From an uncultured Oribacterium sp. (GTDB taxonomy: Bacteria; Bacillota; Clostridia; Lachnospirales; Lachnospiraceae): a stretch of 18,679 nt of DNA. A program made the translations under genes and the position numbers. Below are positions 14,678 through 18,679 of this stretch, in pieces. How positions within the stretch are numbered: position 1 is the stretch's first letter; each line of letters opens with the position of its first letter. A model generated the notes under the pieces. It saw only the letters and a program-made list of their open reading frames with translations. It did not search any database and had not been told where the DNA came from. The stretch lies in the NCBI GenBank assembly GCA_934270345.1, contig CAKQPT010000036.1, positions 1 through 18,679 of the forward strand, written 5' to 3'.

Positions 14678-15964
14678 ATGTCACATTTAACCATCGTCCT
14701 TCTCGTAACGCTGTTTATGATGATCATGTTCATCTGGCACAAGGTGCCATTTGGCGTGACGGCTATGACCTGCTGTCTGATTCTCGCTGCAACCGGTGTC
14801 GTCGATCTGAAATCCGCCTTCATCGGCTTCGGTAATAAAACCGTCGTTCTGATCGCGCCGATTCTCGCGCTTTCTTCTGTACTGACGAAGACCGCACTGG
14901 TCGATAAGATTTCCGGCACCCTCAATATGGTACAGGGCAAGAGTGGTATGATGCTGATCATCGCATTTTATGCGGTTGCTGCCCTTTTCTCTCAGTTTGT
15001 ACCATCGACTGCTGCACTCGCGATCCTGGTAGTTTTTCTGACCACGCTGAATAAAAACGGTGAAATTACCGCAAATCGTCTGCTGCTTCCGCTTCTCGGT
15101 GTCATGGTTGCCTGGAAGTTCCGCCTTCCGATCGGCCTCGGTGCCACTACCTTCGCAACCCTGAATGGTTTCTACGAGGGAATCGTCGGTGAGGGAAATC
15201 CTCAGTACATGATCGGCCTTCTGGATCCACTGAAATTTGCAATCATTCCCATCATTGTTCTGACAACTTACTGCCTTTTCGCATGGAAACTGATGCCGAA
15301 GGATCAGGAAGTTGATACGACGAAGCTGAAAAAGGGCGCCGTCGTTGAGAAGCTCCCGCAGTCCAAGCAGATGATCGTATACATCGTATTTACAGTTGTT
15401 ATGCTCTGCCTCATCTTTAACCAGGTTACGAAGAACTGGATGTACCTCGCACCGGCAGCTGGTGTCATCATCCTGATCTTCACCGGCTGCATCGATGCGA
15501 AGGATGCGTCGAAGGATATGACCCAGGATATGATCTGGATGCTCGCCGGTGTACTGATCGTCGCTGACGCGATCGGATCCTCTGGTGCCGGTGAAGTCAT
15601 CGGACAGTTCATCCTGAACATCATCGGCCAGAATCCGAGCCAGTTCAAGGTCATGCTGATCTTCTCTGCTGCAACCGTTATCATGACCACCTTCATCTCC
15701 AACATGGGTACGCAGTCCGTACTGATCCCGATCGCCGCTTCTGTTGCACTCGCAGCTGGCTGGGATCCGAGAGGTCTCGTTCTCATCATCGGTACCGCAA
15801 ACTACTTCGCCGTCGGCTTCCCATCCGGATCCGGTGAGTGTGCCGTAGCTTTCGCGGCCGGTGAGTATAATCCGGCGAAGGTACTGAAGTTCACGCTTCC
15901 GTATATGATTCTGGCGATTCTCTCCTGCGCCGTATCCGCTACGATCTTCTATCCGCTGGGATAA
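14678..15964 (+). CDS. DASS/SLC13-type (ion transporter superfamily) carboxylate permease
   Basis: Integral membrane protein of 428 residues with about 11-12 hydrophobic segments, in two halves separated by a charged loop near residue 205-230 (K-D-Q-E-V-D-T-T-K-L-K-K). Each half has a polar break typical of the divalent anion:sodium symporter/SLC13 group: F-V-P-S-T-A-A-L-A (about 108-116) in the first and F-I-S-N-M-G-T-Q-S-V (about 338-347) in the second, the latter like the SNT substrate/Na+ motif. These proteins import dicarboxylates, citrate or sulfate. AAAGGA precedes the ATG, and it is coupled to the upstream hydrolase gene. The substrate is unknown. A citrate-type (CitM) or ArsB-like transporter of the same superfamily is the alternative. 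Confidence 0.78.
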   Translation: MSHLTIVLLVTLFMMIMFIWHKVPFGVTAMTCCLILAATGVVDLKSAFIGFGNKTVVLIAPILALSSVLTKTALVDKISGTLNMVQGKSGMMLIIAFYAVAALFSQFVPSTAALAILVVFLTTLNKNGEITANRLLLPLLGVMVAWKFRLPIGLGATTFATLNGFYEGIVGEGNPQYMIGLLDPLKFAIIPIIVLTTYCLFAWKLMPKDQEVDTTKLKKGAVVEKLPQSKQMIVYIVFTVVMLCLIFNQVTKNWMYLAPAAGVIILIFTGCIDAKDASKDMTQDMIWMLAGVLIVADAIGSSGAGEVIGQFILNIIGQNPSQFKVMLIFSAATVIMTTFISNMGTQSVLIPIAASVALAAGWDPRGLVLIIGTANYFAVGFPSGSGECAVAFAAGEYNPAKVLKFTLPYMILAILSCAVSATIFYPLG

Positions 15965-16005
15965 AATCCTGATTCCCACTACGATATTTCCATAATCCCC
16001 CCGAT

Positions 16006-16041
16006 AAAGAACGGCTGTCGCTTGAGCGGCAGCCGTTCTTT
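16006..16041 (+). terminator. terminator after the permease gene
   Basis: AAAGAACGGCTG (16006-16017) pairs with CAGCCGTTCTTT (16030-16041). The stem continues inward through CGCT/AGCG (16019-16022 with 16025-16028), giving about 17 paired positions. A T-rich tract follows. Confidence 0.8.
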
Positions 16042-16124
16042 CGTTCTGCTTTCTTTCACATACGCATCATGGATTTCCGAAGCGTCTTTCTCCTTCCAGC
16101 ATGTTTCTTGCATAATTAATAGGT

Positions 16125-16182
16125 AGAATCATCATTTTACGCATGATTTCGTCTGCGATATAATGATAAACATCATGATTCT
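16125..16182. promoter_or_regulatory. 8-bp inverted repeat flanking the DUF819 gene promoter
   Basis: AGAATCAT (16125-16132) and ATGATTCT (16175-16182) are perfect inverted copies placed either side of the promoter. Sequences after each, TTTTACGcATGA and TCTTACGtGA, are also similar. This is a plausible operator pair for an unidentified repressor. Confidence 0.4.
16136..16164 (+). promoter_or_regulatory. sigma-A type promoter for the DUF819 gene
   Basis: -35 TTTACG (16136-16141, 4 of 6), 17-base spacer, perfect -10 TATAAT (16159-16164). Transcription would start near 16171, with a leader of about 44 bases carrying TAGGAGA before the ATG. Confidence 0.7.
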
Positions 16183-16214
16183 TACGTGAAATTTTAAGTT
16201 TAGGAGATAACACG

Positions 16215-17429
16215 ATGAACACTCTCATTTCCGCAGATAACACCTGGGTGCTGATGAGCATTATGGTGCTGGTGGTTGCCTTTTCCATCTGGATGGAGCA
16301 GACCTACGCCTGGGCCAGCAAGATCAGCGGCGCCATCATTGCCCTGATCTGTGCCCTGCTGCTCACGAACCTGAAGATCATCCCGGCAAGCGCGCCGATT
16401 TTCGACGATGTGGTCTGGGGCTTCGCGGTGCCGATGGCGATTCCGCTTCTGCTGCTGCAGGTCAACCTCTCGAAGATCTGGAAGGAGACCGGACGTATGC
16501 TCGGGATCTTTCTGATCGGTGCCCTCGGCACGGTGGCCGGCGCAGTGCTCGGCGTGCTCATCCTCGGGAAGTTCATCCCGAATCTTCCATATGTGGCGGC
16601 GATGATGACCGGTTCCTACATCGGTGGTGGCGTCAACTTCACGGCCCTCGCGGATGCCTTCCATGTGGACCAGACCCTGATTTCCGCGGCGACCGTCGCC
16701 GATAATCTGAACATGGCGATCTACTTCATGATCCTCATCGCGTTTGCGGGCAATGCATGGCTCCGGAAGCACTATCCGCACCCGCACATCGACCATGTCC
16801 TCGCGAACGGTACAGACGCCGACGAGGGCAAGACCCTGGCGGCGAAGTACTGGGGACGGAAGGAGATCTCCCTTCGCGACATCGCGATCGACTTCGCCTT
16901 CTCCATCATCGTCGTGACGATCTCGAAGGCCATCGCCGGGGTACTCTCTACGGCGATTCCGACCGGCAACTGGTTCCTCAACATGCTGAACACCTTCTTC
17001 GGCAGTCAGTATGTATGGATCACGACCGTCGCGATGCTGTTCGCCACGGTCCTTCCGGAAAAGGCGGAGGCCATGCATGGTGCACAGGAGCTGGGCACCT
17101 ACCTCATCTACCTGTTCTTCTTCGTCATCGGTGTACCGGCGTCGATCCCGCTTATCATCCAGCAGGCACCGCTGCTTCTCGTCTTCTGCCTCCTGATGGT
17201 GATCGTCAACATGCTCTTCTGCTTCATCGGCGGAAAGCTCATCGGCGGCTCCCTCGAGGAGATCATCCTTGCGTCCAATGCCAACATCGGTGGCCCGACC
17301 ACCGCAGCCGGCATGGCGATCGCCCAGGGCTGGAACAAGCTCGTCGGCCCGTGCATGCTCGTCGGCACCTTCGGCTACGTCGTCGGCACCTACCTCGGCA
17401 TCGTCGTCGGATCGCTGCTGATCGGATAA
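16215..17429 (+). CDS. DUF819 family (YjcL-like) integral membrane protein, probable transporter
   Basis: 404 residues with roughly ten hydrophobic segments. Recognisable DUF819 features are the N-terminal MEQTYAWASKISG (32-44), the conserved G-S-Y-I-G-G-G-V-N-F (133-142), the following T-V-A-D-N-L-N-M (160-167), and a C-terminal repeat-like A-S-N-A-N-I-G-G-P-T-T-A (353-364). Two glycine/asparagine-rich membrane breaks of this kind suggest an inverted-repeat transporter fold. The biochemical role of the family is not established as far as I know, so no substrate is given. It has its own promoter and terminator and is monocistronic. A good AGGAGA site precedes the ATG. The gene is visibly richer in G and C at third codon positions than the tct-esterase operon. 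Confidence 0.82.
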   Translation: MNTLISADNTWVLMSIMVLVVAFSIWMEQTYAWASKISGAIIALICALLLTNLKIIPASAPIFDDVVWGFAVPMAIPLLLLQVNLSKIWKETGRMLGIFLIGALGTVAGAVLGVLILGKFIPNLPYVAAMMTGSYIGGGVNFTALADAFHVDQTLISAATVADNLNMAIYFMILIAFAGNAWLRKHYPHPHIDHVLANGTDADEGKTLAAKYWGRKEISLRDIAIDFAFSIIVVTISKAIAGVLSTAIPTGNWFLNMLNTFFGSQYVWITTVAMLFATVLPEKAEAMHGAQELGTYLIYLFFFVIGVPASIPLIIQQAPLLLVFCLLMVIVNMLFCFIGGKLIGGSLEEIILASNANIGGPTTAAGMAIAQGWNKLVGPCMLVGTFGYVVGTYLGIVVGSLLIG

Positions 17430-17449
17430 ATAAAAAGATATAGTGAAAG

Positions 17450-17480
17450 AAAAGGCTGTCGCAGATGCGACAGCCTTTTT
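17450..17480. terminator. bidirectional terminator between the DUF819 and ABC-F genes
   Basis: AAAAGGCTGTCGCA (17450-17463) pairs perfectly with TGCGACAGCCTTTT (17466-17479) around a tight loop, with T's at 17476-17480 and A's on the other side. It lies 21 bases after the DUF819 stop and 12 bases before the ABC-F end, so it serves both convergent genes. Confidence 0.88.
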
Positions 17481-17491
17481 GGTATTCGTAT

Positions 17492-18679
17492 TTAATTCCC
17501 CGGTTCCTGCTGCTTCAGTTCTTCCAGCTGTTCCGAGATGGTCTCCCAGTTTTCGTAGAGATCCCCGAGGCGGGCATCGTTCTTCTCATGCTCCTTATGA
17601 AGCTCCATGAGGCGTCCGACGTCGGCGGCGATGTCCGGATTCATGTAGTCATCGTCCAGCTCCTCATTGCGGGCCTCGAGCTTCTGGATCTCTTCCTCGG
17701 TCGACTTTAGGTCGCGCTGCAGCTTCTGGAGATTCTTCTTATACTCCTTCTGCAGCTCCCAGTCGGTCTTCTGCTCGGACTTGATTTCAGGATTCGGTAC
17801 CGCGGAGGTACGTGCCTTCTGGCTGTTTGCATTGGCATCCAGTACAGAGCCGCCGTACTTACGGACATCCTCCTTCTTCTCAAGGTAGTAATCGTAGTCG
17901 CCGATGTAGTTATCGAAGCGGTTCTCGAAGAGCTCGAGGATGCGGGTCGCGGTCTTGTTGATGAAATAACGGTCGTGGGATACGTAGAGCACAGTGCCCT
18001 CGTAATTCCGGATCGCGTCCTCAAGCACCTCACGGCCCTGGATGTCCAGATGATTCGTCGGCTCATCGAGGATGAGGAAGTTCGCGTTACTGAGCATCAG
18101 CTTCGCGAGGGACACACGGCCCTGCTCGCCACCGGAGAGATCGCCGATGCGCTTGTACACATCATCGCCACGGAAGAGGAAAGCCGCCAGCACGTTCCGC
18201 ACCTTCGTGTCGTTCAGGTACGGATAGTCGTCCTGGATCTCGTCGAAGATGGTTTTCTCCATGTGAAGCACGGCATGCTCCTGATCGTAGTAGCCGATCT
18301 CGACATTCGTGCCGAGCTTGAAGCTGCCGGTCGACGCCGGCTCCTGCTCGTTCAGAATCTTGAGGAGCGTGGTCTTACCGGTACCATTCGCACCGATCAC
18401 CGCGACGTGCTCACCGCGCTTGATTTCGAAGGAAATGTTCGAGAACAGCGTCTTCTCGCCGAAGGACTTACTGAGCTCCTTCACCGACAGCACATCGTTT
18501 CCGGACTGAAGATGCGGGGTCAATGCGAGGCGCATCTCATTATCGAGCTCCTCCGGCTTATCGAGCAGCTCCACCTTTGCGAGGGCCTTCTCGCGGGACT
18601 CTGCACGCTTGATGGACTTCTCGCGGTTAAACTGCTTCAGCTTATCGATGACCGCCTGCTGGTGCGCGATGTCCGCCTG
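17492..18679 (-). CDS. ABC-F family ATPase (YdiF-like), C-terminal part, start outside window
   Basis: Soluble ATPase with no membrane segments; ABC-F proteins act on ribosomes as translation factors, some as resistance proteins. The frame is open through the right edge (395 residues seen), so the GTG at 18574 is not a true start. Visible parts, numbered in the fragment: the charged linker between the ABC domains (about 1-55), Walker A GANGTGKT (96-103), signature LSGGEQ (181-186), Walker B FLILDEP (201-207) running into T-N-H-L-D, and the switch histidine in SHDRYF (H235). After this comes a K/E-rich coiled-coil C-terminal domain (about 315-392). The uninterrupted second ABC domain plus the C-terminal coiled coil fits the YdiF/Uup-like group and gives no specific sign of antibiotic resistance. 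It is unrelated in function to the metabolic neighbours. Confidence 0.93.
   Translation of the reverse strand, partial: QADIAHQQAVIDKLKQFNREKSIKRAESREKALAKVELLDKPEELDNEMRLALTPHLQSGNDVLSVKELSKSFGEKTLFSNISFEIKRGEHVAVIGANGTGKTTLLKILNEQEPASTGSFKLGTNVEIGYYDQEHAVLHMEKTIFDEIQDDYPYLNDTKVRNVLAAFLFRGDDVYKRIGDLSGGEQGRVSLAKLMLSNANFLILDEPTNHLDIQGREVLEDAIRNYEGTVLYVSHDRYFINKTATRILELFENRFDNYIGDYDYYLEKKEDVRKYGGSVLDANANSQKARTSAVPNPEIKSEQKTDWELQKEYKKNLQKLQRDLKSTEEEIQKLEARNEELDDDYMNPDIAADVGRLMELHKEHEKNDARLGDLYENWETISEQLEELKQQEPGN

Noticed and set aside
14687..15979. A 430-codon open frame on the minus strand opposite the DASS permease
   Set aside because: Very charged antisense translation, no ribosome site, and the plus-strand frame is a clear membrane transporter.
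16067..16288. A 73-codon minus-strand frame in the gap before the DUF819 gene
   Set aside because: It starts inside DUF819, crosses that gene's promoter, and has no ribosome site or recognisable sequence.
18574..18574. GTG at 18574 as the start of the ABC-F gene
   Set aside because: The frame stays open through the right edge and upstream codons read as the normal inter-domain linker of ABC-F proteins.

Overview
The window reads as a chromosomal segment of a Gram-positive anaerobe of the Bacillota. It is most like Lachnospiraceae or related Clostridia. This is an inference from AGGAGG-type ribosome binding sites, an Ala/Thr-rich lipoprotein of clostridial style, many LysR regulators and a YdiF-type ABC-F protein. 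No rRNA, tRNA, CRISPR array, transposase or phage gene was seen. Almost every gene concerns uptake, breakdown or regulation of small organic acids, probably sugar acids.

Layout. (1) Positions 1-369 hold the 3' end of a LysR gene, then an unusual repeat and hairpin region that ends in a strong bidirectional terminator. (2) Positions 370-4204 hold galactarate dehydratase (garD, minus) divergent from a LysR gene (plus), which faces a YqhD-class iron alcohol dehydrogenase (minus) across a shared terminator. (3) Positions 4458-10568 are a minus-strand operon: tctC, tctB, tctA, two different alpha/beta-hydrolase esterases, and a short UxuA-like (mannonate dehydratase family) TIM-barrel enzyme. Hairpins after tctC and tctA probably step expression down along it. 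(4) Positions 10795-13597 hold three more LysR genes: two in tandem overlapping by 1 base (TGATG), and a third convergent and overlapping by 16 bases. (5) Positions 13827-15964 hold a metallo-beta-lactamase-fold hydrolase and a DASS/SLC13-type carboxylate permease, divergent from the third LysR gene. (6) Positions 16215-17429 hold a DUF819 (YjcL-like) membrane protein with its own promoter. (7) From 17492 to the right edge lies the C-terminal part of an ABC-F ATPase on the minus strand.

How the genes may work together. GarD makes 5-keto-4-deoxy-glucarate from galactarate, but the usual aldolase, tartronate semialdehyde reductase and glycerate kinase are not in the window. The iron alcohol dehydrogenase beside it could reduce an aldehyde product. 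The tct operon pairs a carboxylate importer with two esterases and a sugar-acid dehydratase-like enzyme. This suggests import of an esterified (acylated) hydroxy- or sugar acid, removal of the ester group inside the cell, and dehydration of the freed acid. The hydrolase and permease pair at 13827-15964 repeats the theme of a carboxylate transporter beside a hydrolase under a divergent LysR gene. These links are inferred from context.
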